Assembly: GCA_016745215.1 (NCBI GenBank)
Contig: CP050890.1
Coordinates: 6,324,001 to 6,388,000 of the forward strand
Source: Thiohalocapsa sp. PB-PSB1
GTDB taxonomy: Bacteria > Pseudomonadota > Gammaproteobacteria > Chromatiales > Chromatiaceae
Direction of reading: 5' to 3'
DNA: 64,000 nt
The translations under genes were made by a program, and so were the position numbers. The first letter of the stretch is position 1. Every line of letters begins with the position of its first letter. The notes under the pieces were generated by a model. That model was not told the origin of the DNA, did no database searches, and saw only the letters and a program-made list of their open reading frames with translations. Shown in pieces: positions 9,058 through 17,935 of this stretch.

Positions 9058-9953
9058 ACCGAACCGGCACACAACGAAGAGGCATTATTCTAGCGGGTGG
9101 CTCCGGCACGCGGCTGCATCCGCTGACGCTGTCCATCAGCAAACAAGTATTGCCAATCTACAACAAGCCAATGATCTACTATCCATTGGCAGTGCTGATG
9201 ATGGCAGGAGTCCGCGAGATCCTGATCATCACCACGCCGCGCGATGCCATATCCTTCCGTGATCTGCTCGGCGACGGCAACCAGTGGGGTATCGGACTCG
9301 ACTACGCAACACAGCCAAGCCCCGGTGGCTTGGCTCAGGCTTTTATTATCGGTCGCGCATTCATCGACAATCATCCATCCTGTTTGATTCTGGGAGATAA
9401 TATCTTCTATGGCAGTGGTCTGGTGAGCACCTTGGAAACAGTCAACAAACGCGAGCTTGGTGCAACCGTATTCGGTTACTGGGTAAAGAATCCCGAACGC
9501 TATGGCGTGGCGGAGTTTGCTGCTGATGGTAAGGTGATTGGTTTAGAGGAAAAGCCGACCAGACCCAAGTCCAATTATGCCGTAACCGGTATTTACTTTT
9601 ATGATCAACACGTCTGTGACATGGCCGAGACCCTGCAGCCCTCGCCCCGGGGTGAACTCGAGATCACTGACCTCAACAAACTTTATCTCAGTCGCGGTGA
9701 CCTGCATCTCGAGCGTCTTGGTCGCGGCATTGCCTGGCTTGATACTGGCACCCACGAATCACTGATCCAGGCTGCCAATTTCATTCAAACGATCGAGATA
9801 CGTCAAGGGCTGATGGTCTGCGCGCCAGAGGAGATTGCATTCAAGAACCAGTGGATCGACGCTGAAGCCCTCATTAAATTAGCTGAGCCCCTGCGCAAAA
9901 GCGGTTATGGCGAATACCTGCTCGGCCTATTACAGCAAGAGCGGCAATCATGA
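9054..9953 (+). CDS. rfbA: Glucose-1-phosphate thymidylyltransferase
   Basis: A 299-residue nucleotidyltransferase that makes dTDP-glucose from glucose-1-phosphate and dTTP, the step before RfbB. The N-terminal signature GIILAGGSGTRLHPLT and the following KQVLPIYNKPMIYYPL are both intact, as are GDNIFYGSGL and the EEKPTRPKSNYAVTGIYFY segment. It overlaps rfbB by 4 bases at its start and rfbC by 4 bases at its end, so the three are translationally coupled. Confidence 0.95.
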   Translation: MNRTGTQRRGIILAGGSGTRLHPLTLSISKQVLPIYNKPMIYYPLAVLMMAGVREILIITTPRDAISFRDLLGDGNQWGIGLDYATQPSPGGLAQAFIIGRAFIDNHPSCLILGDNIFYGSGLVSTLETVNKRELGATVFGYWVKNPERYGVAEFAADGKVIGLEEKPTRPKSNYAVTGIYFYDQHVCDMAETLQPSPRGELEITDLNKLYLSRGDLHLERLGRGIAWLDTGTHESLIQAANFIQTIEIRQGLMVCAPEEIAFKNQWIDAEALIKLAEPLRKSGYGEYLLGLLQQERQS

Positions 9954-10513
9954 AGATTATCACCACCGAATTGCCTGATGTAGTGTTAATCGAGCCCAAA
10001 GTATTTGGCGACGCGCGCGGTTGGTTTTATGAGAGTTGGCAACGTCAACGTTATGCTGAAGCAGGTATAGACGAAGACTTCGTACAGGATAACCAGTCTT
10101 TCTCCAGCCGTGGCATCCTACGTGGGCTACATATTCAACACCCGTTTGGCCAGGGAAAACTGGTACAAGTCATCCAAGGTGAGGTATTTGACGTGGCTGT
10201 CGATGTGCGTCGCGGATCACCCCATTTCGGACGCTGGACCGGCGCTTATCTCAGTGGTGATAACAAACGCCAGCTTTGGGTTCCAAAGGGCTTCCTACAC
10301 GGCTTCATCGTGCTTAGCGAGACCAGCCTGTTCAGTTATAAATGCACCGATCAATACCACCCTGAGACTGAATTTGGAGTACGCTGGGACGATCCGGAGA
10401 TCGGCATTGACTGGCCGAACACAGACGCACCATTGCTCTCCGTAAAAGATCGCCAAGCCCCGATGCTGCGTGATATCCCCAGAAGCCAACTGCCCCTTTA
10501 CGGTCATCGATAA
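9950..10513 (+). CDS. rfbC: dTDP-4-dehydrorhamnose 3,5-epimerase
   Basis: A 187-residue cupin-fold epimerase of the dTDP-rhamnose pathway. Conserved features are DNQSFSSRGILRGLHIQ (with the catalytic His), GKLVQVIQGEVFDVAVDVR, and KGFLHGFIVLSE. The start ATGA overlaps the rfbA stop. The fourth enzyme, RfbD (4-dehydrorhamnose reductase), is not in this cluster or in the window. Either it is encoded elsewhere, or the cell makes another 6-deoxyhexose from the intermediate. Confidence 0.93.
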   Translation: MKIITTELPDVVLIEPKVFGDARGWFYESWQRQRYAEAGIDEDFVQDNQSFSSRGILRGLHIQHPFGQGKLVQVIQGEVFDVAVDVRRGSPHFGRWTGAYLSGDNKRQLWVPKGFLHGFIVLSETSLFSYKCTDQYHPETEFGVRWDDPEIGIDWPNTDAPLLSVKDRQAPMLRDIPRSQLPLYGHR

Positions 10514-10689
10514 AATGGGGACAGATATTAGACGTTCAGGAACTGGTTTGCCAGCGTCTTCCTGCCCACTGTAGAAGTGTAGGAAATAGATTCCTGACCA
10601 TGCTGGCAAGGTTGGGCGAGGCTCTCATAGCTACTTGATAATGAAAAGACAAACCATTCCTTGTCCAGGCCAACAGTTACGGACCTCAC

Positions 10690-11685
10690 GTGAAGCTCAT
10701 CGTCCAAATTCCTTGCTACAATGAGGAAAAAACCCTCCCGGAGACTATCGCAGACATTCCGCGAGAGATCACCGGTATCGATAAAGTAGAGGTGCTGATC
10801 ATTGATGATGGCAGCCGAGATCATACCGTCGATATTGCCCGCGAAATCGGCGTCGACCACATCATTCGTAATAAGCGTAATCTCGGCCTTGCCCGCACAT
10901 TCCGTAAGGGGCTCGATGCTTGTTTGGTGCGTGGCGCCGATATTATCGTCAATACTGACGGCGACAACCAATATGTTGGCGCGGACATCCCGAAGTTGAT
11001 TGAGCCTATCCTCGCCGGCAGAGCGGATATGGTCATCGGCGACCGCCAAACGAACAGCATCCCGCATTTCTCGCCGATCAAGAGGCTTTTGCAGTATCTT
11101 GGCAGCGGCGTCGTGCGCAGACTTGCCGGCATTTGGGTGCCTGATACGGTAAGCGGCTTTCGTGCCATTTCACGAGAGGCCGCTATTCGCCTCAATATCG
11201 TTTCATCTTTCAGCTATACCATCGAGACCGTGATCCAGGCTGGCAAGCGCCAACTCGCCGTCGACTCGGTACATGTCCGCACCAATCCCAAAACGCGCGA
11301 TTCTCGCCTGTTTAAGAGCATCCCGCATTTCATAAAAAACTCGCTGGGTACCATGGTGCGCATGTATGCCATGTATCAGCCGCTGCGAATGTTCTTTTTT
11401 ATTGGTGCCGCGATGCTGCTTCTCGGTGCGCTGCCTATCCTCCGTTTTCTGTTTTTCTATGTGACCGAAGGTGGCGCCGGGCACGTACAATCCCTAGTGC
11501 TCGGCGGCGTTTTGGTCATCCTCGGCTTTATTACCTTCCTGGCTGGTCTGGTTGCAGATCTCATTTCATTCAATCGGCAACTGCTGGAGATGACCTTGGA
11601 GCGTGTTAGGCGCCTGGAACTGGACCACTTTGGCAGCGATGCAACGTTGGGTAACGATGCGGTTCATCGCAAAACTGATGAATGA
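10690..11685 (+). CDS. Family 2 glycosyltransferase with C-terminal membrane anchor
   Basis: A 331-residue protein beginning at GTG. The N-terminal GT-A domain has IPCYNEEKTLPETI, IIDDGSRDHT and the metal-binding NTDGDNQY. Two hydrophobic segments follow at about residues 235-260 and 270-295, as in dolichyl/undecaprenyl-phosphate sugar transferases of the DPM1/ArnC group. It lies about 175 bases after rfbC on the same strand, so it may use or attach a sugar made by that pathway, but its acceptor cannot be read from the sequence. The gap before it contains the phrase AAATGGGGACAGAT, often seen as a stray repeat tag in proteobacteria. Confidence 0.85.
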   Translation: MKLIVQIPCYNEEKTLPETIADIPREITGIDKVEVLIIDDGSRDHTVDIAREIGVDHIIRNKRNLGLARTFRKGLDACLVRGADIIVNTDGDNQYVGADIPKLIEPILAGRADMVIGDRQTNSIPHFSPIKRLLQYLGSGVVRRLAGIWVPDTVSGFRAISREAAIRLNIVSSFSYTIETVIQAGKRQLAVDSVHVRTNPKTRDSRLFKSIPHFIKNSLGTMVRMYAMYQPLRMFFFIGAAMLLLGALPILRFLFFYVTEGGAGHVQSLVLGGVLVILGFITFLAGLVADLISFNRQLLEMTLERVRRLELDHFGSDATLGNDAVHRKTDE

Positions 11686-11768
11686 TTTGGTGAACAGGAT
11701 TGGTTCGGTTACCATGCGATCGCAACAGACAAAAAGCAATTAACAGAAAGAACATCAGCGAGTATCTG

Positions 11769-12566
11769 ATGAGGATTGTCAGCGCCCGTCATCGACACGT
11801 GCTGGATAGCGCCATCGCATTTGGCTGGATCGAAAGACTCGGTCTTGCGGCAGTGACATTAAAGCTATGCCTTGTGCACTATCTTTTTATATTCATCGGC
11901 CGCGACCGTCTCGATCTGCCGCTTTTTGCTGCGGCACTGCGTCAGTCAGGACTTTCCATCCTACCGGCAATCACGCTGGTGATGGCAGCCCTGGGGCTGA
12001 TCCTTGGTCGTCAGGCAGCGGCAGTTCTGGACAACTTCGATTTACCATTACTGGTGTTGCGCTCTATCAGCTATGGGCTAATCATGGAACTGATACCGTT
12101 GTTGGTCGGAATCATGGTTGCCGGCCGCGCTGGTGTGGCGTTGGCAGTTCGCCAGGCGACGCTGGCGGTCAGCGGCCAGATGGACGGGCTCTTGGTCTGT
12201 GGCATAAACCCGATCACTTTCTCCACTGCCCCTGCGCTATTAGCAATGCTGGCGATGTCGTTTGCATTTGCGATCTGGGGTAGCCTGGTAACGCTTGGCG
12301 TCGCCCTGCTGTGGCTGCTGATGGCGTCTGATATTCATCTCGCCGACCTGGCCAATGCGCTAAGGCAGTCACTGAGGTTGGCAGACCTGATCGAAGCCTT
12401 GGTGAAGCCCTTGTTATTTGCTGTCATCATTGCGTTGATCGCGACTGTCAACGGCAGCATGGCAGGTCGCGATCCCGATGGCATTGGCCGAGCTGCCACC
12501 CAGACCATGATCGGCGCGGTCACAGCCATTCTGCTGATTGATTTGATGTTTGCGCTATGGCCGTGA
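11769..12566 (+). CDS. MlaE-family ABC transporter permease
   Basis: About 265 residues with five or six hydrophobic segments and the MlaE-type core phrases GLIMELIPLLVGIMVAGR, GVALAVRQATL and DGLLVCGINP, where well-conserved members have G-R-x-G-x-A-x-x-A-E-L and M-x-V-x-E-Q-x-D-A. The Glu and Gln residues of those motifs are replaced, so the protein is divergent. The start at 11769 (MRIVSARHRH) is preferred over the in-frame ATG at 11700. It is followed by an ATPase, an MCE protein and a lipoprotein, the usual order of an Mla-like phospholipid transporter between the inner and outer membranes. Its role in lipid transport is inferred from that order. Confidence 0.85.
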   Translation: MRIVSARHRHVLDSAIAFGWIERLGLAAVTLKLCLVHYLFIFIGRDRLDLPLFAAALRQSGLSILPAITLVMAALGLILGRQAAAVLDNFDLPLLVLRSISYGLIMELIPLLVGIMVAGRAGVALAVRQATLAVSGQMDGLLVCGINPITFSTAPALLAMLAMSFAFAIWGSLVTLGVALLWLLMASDIHLADLANALRQSLRLADLIEALVKPLLFAVIIALIATVNGSMAGRDPDGIGRAATQTMIGAVTAILLIDLMFALWP

Positions 12567-12572
12567 TACTGA

Positions 12573-13397
12573 TTGGTGCATAGGCGGGTATTCGTGGATC
12601 TGCAGAACGCTGTACGCATCGAGGCGGAGCATGAGATATGCCTAAATGCCGGGCTTGTGCATGAGTCATTGGTCGTGCTGGAGCATCTGTTTCAGCATGT
12701 GAATACGCATTGCATTCTCAATGATGTTTCGTTGCGAGTTGCGCGGGGCGAAGGTCTGTTGCTGATCGGCCCGAATGGGTCTGGAAAAACAGCACTGATG
12801 CGGTTGCTGGTTGGGCTGGACATGCCCTCGGCTGGACTTGTGCGTCTGTTTGGGCTCGACTTGGCTGCCCTTGATGATCGCGCCATGGGCGCGTTGCGCG
12901 GACGCATCGGCGTGGTGTTGCAGCGCGGCTCCTTGCTCGATGGGCTGACGGTACTGGAGAATCTGCTGCTGCCGCTGCGAGCAACACGCATGAGTCGCAC
13001 GAAAATGACACGCGCGGCTCGCCTGGTGATGACTCAATTGCAGTTAGATGGTATGGAGAATCACCGACCGCGTTCCCTATCCCTTGGCCAACGCCGGCGG
13101 GTGGAATTGGGCCGAGCGTTGATCCATCAGCCCGATTTACTGGTTTGGGATGGACTGACTGATGGTTTGGATCCGATCGCCGTGCGTGACATCTTTGCCA
13201 TGCTGAAAGTGCAACAGCAGGCACGCGGCCTGACTCTGATTACCACCGACAGCAGAAGCATCGGAACTCTCGGCAATGCCGACCGTGTTGTCGTGCTTGA
13301 CGGCGGCCGGGTTAAATTCGACGGCTCGCGCGAGGCGCTGAGGGAAGCGCTGGAGGAACGCATCGAATTGCGTTATGTGGTGGAGGGGCGGCCTTGA
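12573..13397 (+). CDS. MlaF-like ABC ATPase with degenerate catalytic site
   Basis: A 274-residue ABC nucleotide-binding subunit. Walker A is intact (GPNGSGKT, residues 66-73), the Q-loop is present (GVVLQRGS), and the signature is LSLGQRRRVELGRAL. The Walker B region reads LLVWDGLTDGLDP: Asp193 is kept but the following catalytic Glu is Gly194. The switch histidine is also lost (LITTDS, Thr225 in place of His). The protein may bind ATP but hydrolyse it poorly, or another subunit may supply the activity. The listed start is a TTG; an in-frame GTG at 12657 aligns better with the start of other MlaF proteins. It sits 6 bases after the permease gene. Confidence 0.85.
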   Translation: MVHRRVFVDLQNAVRIEAEHEICLNAGLVHESLVVLEHLFQHVNTHCILNDVSLRVARGEGLLLIGPNGSGKTALMRLLVGLDMPSAGLVRLFGLDLAALDDRAMGALRGRIGVVLQRGSLLDGLTVLENLLLPLRATRMSRTKMTRAARLVMTQLQLDGMENHRPRSLSLGQRRRVELGRALIHQPDLLVWDGLTDGLDPIAVRDIFAMLKVQQQARGLTLITTDSRSIGTLGNADRVVVLDGGRVKFDGSREALREALEERIELRYVVEGRP

Positions 13398-13527
13398 GAA
13401 AACAAGCATGGGCAAGGCCGGAAGTGCAAACAGCATAGTTGGTGCATGGACAGGATCGATCGGCTGCTGACAGGCGCGTACAAAACCTGCTTGTCGAATG
13501 CACAAACCAGCCTTGGCCGTGGACAGG

Positions 13528-13560
13528 CGATGTTTGCCCGATGTTTGCCCGATGTTTGCC
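13528..13560. repeat. Three tandem copies of an 11 bp unit
   Basis: The unit CGATGTTTGCC is repeated three times in a row in the 205-base gap between the ATPase and the MCE gene, 43 bases before the MCE start. It may be a slippage product. No function is evident. Confidence 0.75.
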
Positions 13561-13602
13561 ATGGTGCTGTCTTACGCTATACCCTGACGAAATAGATTTT
13601 GC

Positions 13603-14706
13603 ATGAGCCGACTGGAACGTCTCTATTCGCCGCCCGAGGTGGGCGCCCCCGGCAAACGCGCGGCGCGTGGCCAGCGCCGAGATCTACTGCTGGCCGGGAG
13701 CTTCGTTTTGGCCATGGCATTGGTCGCGGTAGGAACCTCGATATTGTTGTCGCCGGGACTGTTCGGTGGCTATCGCCTGCGCGCTTATTTTCTCGACGCA
13801 GATGGGCTTGATCGAGGCATCGATGTACTCCAAGAGGGCTTTGTCATCGGCTCTGTGCAGGCGCTCGATCCAGTATTCAGCGATGACCGCGACCGTACCG
13901 ACTGTCCCCTGCCCAATCAGCCACGGGCTCCCGATCTGCCCTGCTTTCGGGCCACGTTACGCATTCAAAACCACTGGCCAGTGCCGCCAAACAGCAAGGC
14001 GCAGCTCGCCCCCGGCGGGCTATTGCAGGGCAATGTGATTCGCATTTATCCGAGCATCGAAGCAGGTACACTTCAGCAGGACGATTTGATCCTGACCCTG
14101 GAACGTCAGCCCGACTTGGCCGCGCAGATTGCATCCGTGCTGGAGCAGGCACAGATCGCCATTGATGAAACCATTCGCCCAACCCTGATCCAGATACAGC
14201 AACGCATCCAGGGATTAATCGGCACGAGCAAAGCTGGCGATGATAGTGCTGAACCTCGCGGCATGGGCAATGCCGACATGGGCAAGAGTCTCGCGGAAGT
14301 GGTTGATCGCCTTAAACAGATCAGCAACGATGTTGACAAGATTGTCGATCCGGAAAAAATCGGCGCCATCCTCAGTGCGGTGCAGGAAATAACCGGCAAC
14401 CTGGCACAGCTGTCCGGCACGTTTCCCGAACGCAGCACTGAGTTGAGTAAGGCGCTGCAAGCCTATGATTCCCTAGCGAAAGATTTGCGACGAGTTGTAA
14501 ACCAAAGCGAGCCTGCCCTGTCCGCATCGCTGGAGGATACTCAATACTTGCTGCAAGAATTGGCAGCTGCACTTACGCCCATCATGGCCAATATCGAAAC
14601 CGCTTCTCGCAATCTGGCCGCTTTGTCTGGGGATCTGCGCCAAGACCCGAAGTCATTGCTTTTCAATAAACAGCAAAACGAGCCCTCGCCATGGTTCGAA
14701 CGCTGA
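13603..14706 (+). CDS. MCE (MlaD-type) lipid-transport protein
   Basis: A 367-residue protein with one N-terminal membrane segment (about residues 28-50, LLLAGSFVLAMALVAVG) followed by a periplasmic MCE domain (about 55-165: YFLDADGLDRGIDVLQEGFVIGSV, then APGGLLQGNVIRIYPS). A long helical tail after that is rich in Leu, Gln and Asp (about 170-350). This is the substrate-binding part of an Mla-like transporter, forming an oligomeric ring in the periplasm. A Cys-rich insert (DRTDCPLPNQPRAPDLPCF) within the MCE domain is unusual and could form a disulfide. The end overlaps the next gene by 16 bases, so the two are coupled. Confidence 0.88.
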   Translation: MSRLERLYSPPEVGAPGKRAARGQRRDLLLAGSFVLAMALVAVGTSILLSPGLFGGYRLRAYFLDADGLDRGIDVLQEGFVIGSVQALDPVFSDDRDRTDCPLPNQPRAPDLPCFRATLRIQNHWPVPPNSKAQLAPGGLLQGNVIRIYPSIEAGTLQQDDLILTLERQPDLAAQIASVLEQAQIAIDETIRPTLIQIQQRIQGLIGTSKAGDDSAEPRGMGNADMGKSLAEVVDRLKQISNDVDKIVDPEKIGAILSAVQEITGNLAQLSGTFPERSTELSKALQAYDSLAKDLRRVVNQSEPALSASLEDTQYLLQELAAALTPIMANIETASRNLAALSGDLRQDPKSLLFNKQQNEPSPWFER

Positions 14707-15377
14707 GGCAATCATGGGCACGGTTCAGGGCGTGGCGCTTGCTGCGGCTTTGGCTGCTTGCGGCGGTAATGGCGAGCCTTTGGTCAGGTTTGTCCGCGAG
14801 CGGCTGTGGTGGTAGTGAGCGCATCCGCGATGTTTATTTCACTCTAGCCTCGGAAATCGTCACCAGCCCCGGTTTGCGGACTATCCCAGGCACATTGCGC
14901 GTCAGTCCGCTGGCGGCGCGGGGCTTTATTGGCGGAAGCCGCATCGTTTACCGAACCGCCGCAGATCCGCTCCAAGTCCAGCGTTATAGTGAATATCTGT
15001 GGGAAGATGTACCTGCGCGCGCCATCGCTGACGACATCTTGGCAGCTTTGCGCGCGGCGCGGGTGTTTGAGAATATCATCACTGCTGGTGATCCCGCCCG
15101 CGCCGACTATCTGCTGACCGGTGAGTTGACGCGCTTCGAGCATCTGCCAACGAATCAACCGCCTCAGGTTGCTGCCGAGTTTTCCATCGCCTTGGTCAGC
15201 GGAAAGAGTCGCCAGTTGCTTGCTTCCAAAACCTATGCTGGCTTTGAACCAACCGCCGTCAATTCCCTAGGGCGCACGACCCCGGCAGCTATGGTTGCAG
15301 CCTTCAACCGATTGTCCGGGCGGCTGATCACCGCATTGGTGCGCGACTTACAGTCGCCAGCACTGGAGTCAGGTTAA
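14691..15377 (+). CDS. ABC-type transport auxiliary lipoprotein (PqiC-like)
   Basis: A 228-residue protein with an N-terminal membrane segment ending in a lipobox-like SASGCG, so it is probably lipid-modified at the Cys. The remainder resembles the ABC-transport auxiliary lipoprotein family (DUF330/PqiC): VYFTLASE near the start, then LRVSPLAARGFIGGSRIVYR, VQRYSEYLWEDVPARAIADDI and ADYLLTGELTRFEHLP. Members sit in the outer membrane and work with MCE proteins. It is the last gene of the Mla-like operon and overlaps the MCE gene. Confidence 0.85.
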   Translation: MVRTLRQSWARFRAWRLLRLWLLAAVMASLWSGLSASGCGGSERIRDVYFTLASEIVTSPGLRTIPGTLRVSPLAARGFIGGSRIVYRTAADPLQVQRYSEYLWEDVPARAIADDILAALRAARVFENIITAGDPARADYLLTGELTRFEHLPTNQPPQVAAEFSIALVSGKSRQLLASKTYAGFEPTAVNSLGRTTPAAMVAAFNRLSGRLITALVRDLQSPALESG

Positions 15378-15529
15378 TGTCGGTCGCGGTTTGCCCGGTC
15401 TTGGTCGCGTCCTTTGTCTAGTGTGATTCGGCCGAATTCGTTGGCAGTGTTGTTATCCCTGCTCAGCTCCAATTTTGGTGTTGCCGGCATGCGATTCTTG
15501 GGCTTTGTGCGAGGCCAGATCTGATCCCG

Positions 15530-16432
15530 ATGGAGTTCGCCGCTTTTGCACCCTTTTGGATCCTGTTCTCGCTGTTATCGGCGTTCTTTCATGCCTCTCG
15601 GCTTGCGGTCACCAAGCATCTGAGTCTTCGCTTCTCGGTACGGACTCTAACACTTTACGTTAACCTGGCAAGTCTGATTGTGACATTGCCGCTGATTGTA
15701 TGGAATCATAATTTTCCGCTACACGAACCGCTGTTCATTACCGCGGTGCTGCTTGGTGGTGGTATCTCGGGACTTGGCGGTTGGGCCCTGAATACCGCGA
15801 TCCATCGCAGCGAAGTCTCATTGGTTGGACCCGTGATGACCTTGACACCGGGCTTTGTCGTGATCATCGAATGGCTGGTTATCGGCGATTTACCTGGAAA
15901 CCTCGGCCTGCTCGGATTAGGTCTTTTGATGCTGGGAGCCTATTTGCTTAGCGTGGAGCGCGAACAGACCAGCCTGATCGAGCCCCTGCGGCTTTTGTTC
16001 ACGCAACCTGGCGCCCGGTTCACATTGGTCGCGTCTTTTTGCTTTGCAGCCGCGTCCACGCTCGGGCGTCTCGGCGTACAGATGAGCGACCCACTGTCAT
16101 TCGCGGTGGTGGTTGCCATCATCAATCCAATCCTGCTGTTCGTGCTGTTCAGCGTGCAAGACCGTCGCTTCTACCGTGAGGTATATCCGGGCAATCTGCG
16201 CCGGGAGTTACGCCCACTGCTGTTGCTTGGCCTGCTATTCGCGCTGATGCGCATCGCCGATCAGATTGTGCTCAGCCTTACCCTTGCATCTTATGCCATG
16301 GCTGCCAAGCGCGTGGGTGGGGTGTTCTCGGTGCTGCTCGGCCATTGGTTCTTTGGGGAACAACATCTGGTGCAGCGGCTTGTTGGCAGCGTTGTCATGC
16401 TGGCTGGCCTGGCTTTACTGATTCGGTTATAG
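15530..16432 (+). CDS. EamA/DMT-family transporter
   Basis: A 300-residue membrane protein with about ten hydrophobic segments arranged as two repeats of five, the topology of EamA drug/metabolite transporters. The first repeat ends near residue 140 and the second starts near 165. The substrate is unknown. The gene follows the Mla-like operon on the same strand after 150 bases and probably has its own promoter. It ends shortly before the nested mobile elements at 16476. Confidence 0.85.
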   Translation: MEFAAFAPFWILFSLLSAFFHASRLAVTKHLSLRFSVRTLTLYVNLASLIVTLPLIVWNHNFPLHEPLFITAVLLGGGISGLGGWALNTAIHRSEVSLVGPVMTLTPGFVVIIEWLVIGDLPGNLGLLGLGLLMLGAYLLSVEREQTSLIEPLRLLFTQPGARFTLVASFCFAAASTLGRLGVQMSDPLSFAVVVAIINPILLFVLFSVQDRRFYREVYPGNLRRELRPLLLLGLLFALMRIADQIVLSLTLASYAMAAKRVGGVFSVLLGHWFFGEQHLVQRLVGSVVMLAGLALLIRL

Positions 16433-16652
16433 ATGGGCCTTGGTTCAGGCGCCTCGGAGTTCGATATAGCCACACTAGTGCAACGGTGCGGATGTCCCGC
16501 TACCATTTCTGCTGTCTGTCATTGTCGTAATCGCTCATCGTGGGCTATCGTTGACGACCACGACAACGACGGCCTTGTGCATGACTCCGACCAACTGACT
16601 AGCGGATGCGTTGGGCTTATCCGTAAGACGTTGGTTTTAAATTTAAAATACT

Positions 16653-17647
16653 GAGACGCTGTATGAAAACTATTCTCTTTAATGTTCGACCTAAATAACG
16701 CAATAAATTCGAATAGTCTACTCATAAGCTATTTGATTATTACAAATTTGACGAAGCAATAAACGTGACGATGCAAGATAGACCTGTGACTCACTTGATC
16801 TCGGTTCTCTTTCATAATCTTTACTCAGTCGACGAGACCGGCCAAGCCAAGCAAATGTGCGCTCCACGACCCAGCGACGCGGCAATACATGAAAACCTTT
16901 CTTTCTTTTCTGCCTCTTTACAATCTCGAGGGTGCAATTAAATTCAGATAATACCCAATTAAAAAGCTCTTTGCCCATATAGCCGCAATCAGCCCAAATA
17001 TGCTTTACACTCTGCAGGAGCACGAATAGACGCGTGAGAATTTCACGAGCTGCTTTTCCGTCATACACATTAGCTGCATGCACGTAGACGACAAGCAGGC
17101 AACCTATTGTATCAACGACGATATGTCGCTTCCGGCCCTTGACAAGCTTACCACCATCGAAGCCGGATTCGACCGATGACTCCGGTGTCCCTTTGACACT
17201 TTGGCTATCAATGATGGCGCCACTTGGATCGGGATTTCGGCCTTTCACTTGGCGCAAACGCGCCCGTAGCTCTGCATTGATCTGCTCCAGCAAACCACTG
17301 TGTGTCCACTTGTTATAGTAGTAATTGACAAGGGTGTAAGGAGGAAAATCTTTCGGTAAATAACGCCAAGGGCAGCCTGTCTTATTCAAATAGAAAATGG
17401 CATTCAGAATCTCGCGTAGATTCGAATCACGGCGGCGCCCTGTCTTATACGGGTCAAGTTCGTTCAAGACTTGCTCGATGATTGCCCATTCTTCGTCTGA
17501 CAGGTCACTTGGATAGCGTACAGGTGTATGAACATTATCTGAAGTCATCTTGATTTCTCCGAATAAAAAAGGGAAAATCGTATTAAATCGTTTAGTTTTT
17601 CAGATTTTTTAGACGCCAAATCAGTGGTTTAGTTCCCATACAGTCTC
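16653..17647. mobile_element. IS5-family insertion sequence (IS1031-like), about 995 bp
   Basis: It is bounded by imperfect inverted repeats: GAGACGCTGTATGAAAAC on the left, and GAGACTGTATGGGAAC when the right end is read on the other strand. TGA occurs on both sides and may be a 3 bp target duplication. One intact transposase gene fills it on the minus strand. Confidence 0.85.
16718..17548 (-). CDS. IS5-family transposase
   Basis: A 276-residue DDE transposase, apparently complete. The N-terminus has RYPSDLSDEEWAIIEQ and the FYLNKTGCPWRYLPKDFPPY segment typical of the IS1031/IS5 group. The DDE residues lie in AIIDSQSVKG (first Asp), HIWADCGYMGKE (second Asp) and RRWVVERTFAWLGRSRR (Glu). No frameshift or stop is seen, so the element could be active. 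It is the only gene in the element and runs opposite to the neighbouring EamA and peroxiredoxin genes. Confidence 0.93.
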   Translation of the reverse strand: MTSDNVHTPVRYPSDLSDEEWAIIEQVLNELDPYKTGRRRDSNLREILNAIFYLNKTGCPWRYLPKDFPPYTLVNYYYNKWTHSGLLEQINAELRARLRQVKGRNPDPSGAIIDSQSVKGTPESSVESGFDGGKLVKGRKRHIVVDTIGCLLVVYVHAANVYDGKAAREILTRLFVLLQSVKHIWADCGYMGKELFNWVLSEFNCTLEIVKRQKRKKGFHVLPRRWVVERTFAWLGRSRRLSKDYEREPRSSESQVYLASSRLLLRQICNNQIAYE

Positions 17648-17935
17648 TGAGGCTTTCGAGGCTAACCCTAAGTCTTGGCCGAGCTTACGAACAAGGCCGA
17701 CAACGACAACGACGGCAAACGGTCTCGCGACTTCCGCAGCAGAACACTAGAGGCTGGGGCTGATATGACTGGACAATCATCGGCAAAACCAATTAACATG
17801 ATTCGAACAATCCATTTGGTTGATGAGCTGAGCGCCCATATCTAAGTTGAGTTGAATAAAGCAAGTCAACTTCCTTTCTACATAGTACCTTCTTAATTTG
17901 TCGAGGCATCGATAACGAGCCCAGGAGAAATGACG

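Larger units (their letters stand above)
16571..17698. mobile_element. MITE family 1, copy split by an IS5-family element
   Basis: The left part (16571-16652) begins GGCCTTGTGCATGA and runs to TTTAAATTTAAAATACT. The right part (17648-17698) runs from GGCTTTCGAGGCTAACCCT to the end ACAAGGCC. Together they align along their whole length with the intact copy at 30361-30491. The insertion point lies in the middle, at the ACT/TGA junction. Confidence 0.82.
16476..17750. mobile_element. MITE family 4, copy interrupted by a second MITE and an IS
   Basis: The left end CTAGTGCAACGGTGCGGATG matches, as an inverted repeat, the right end whose last bases are CACTAG at 17745-17750. It also matches the intact 157 bp copy at 39353-39509. 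The centre of this family is made of GACAAC/GTTGTC hexamers forming a hairpin. Here that centre is split at 16571-17698 by a family-1 MITE, itself split by an IS5-family element. Confidence 0.7.
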
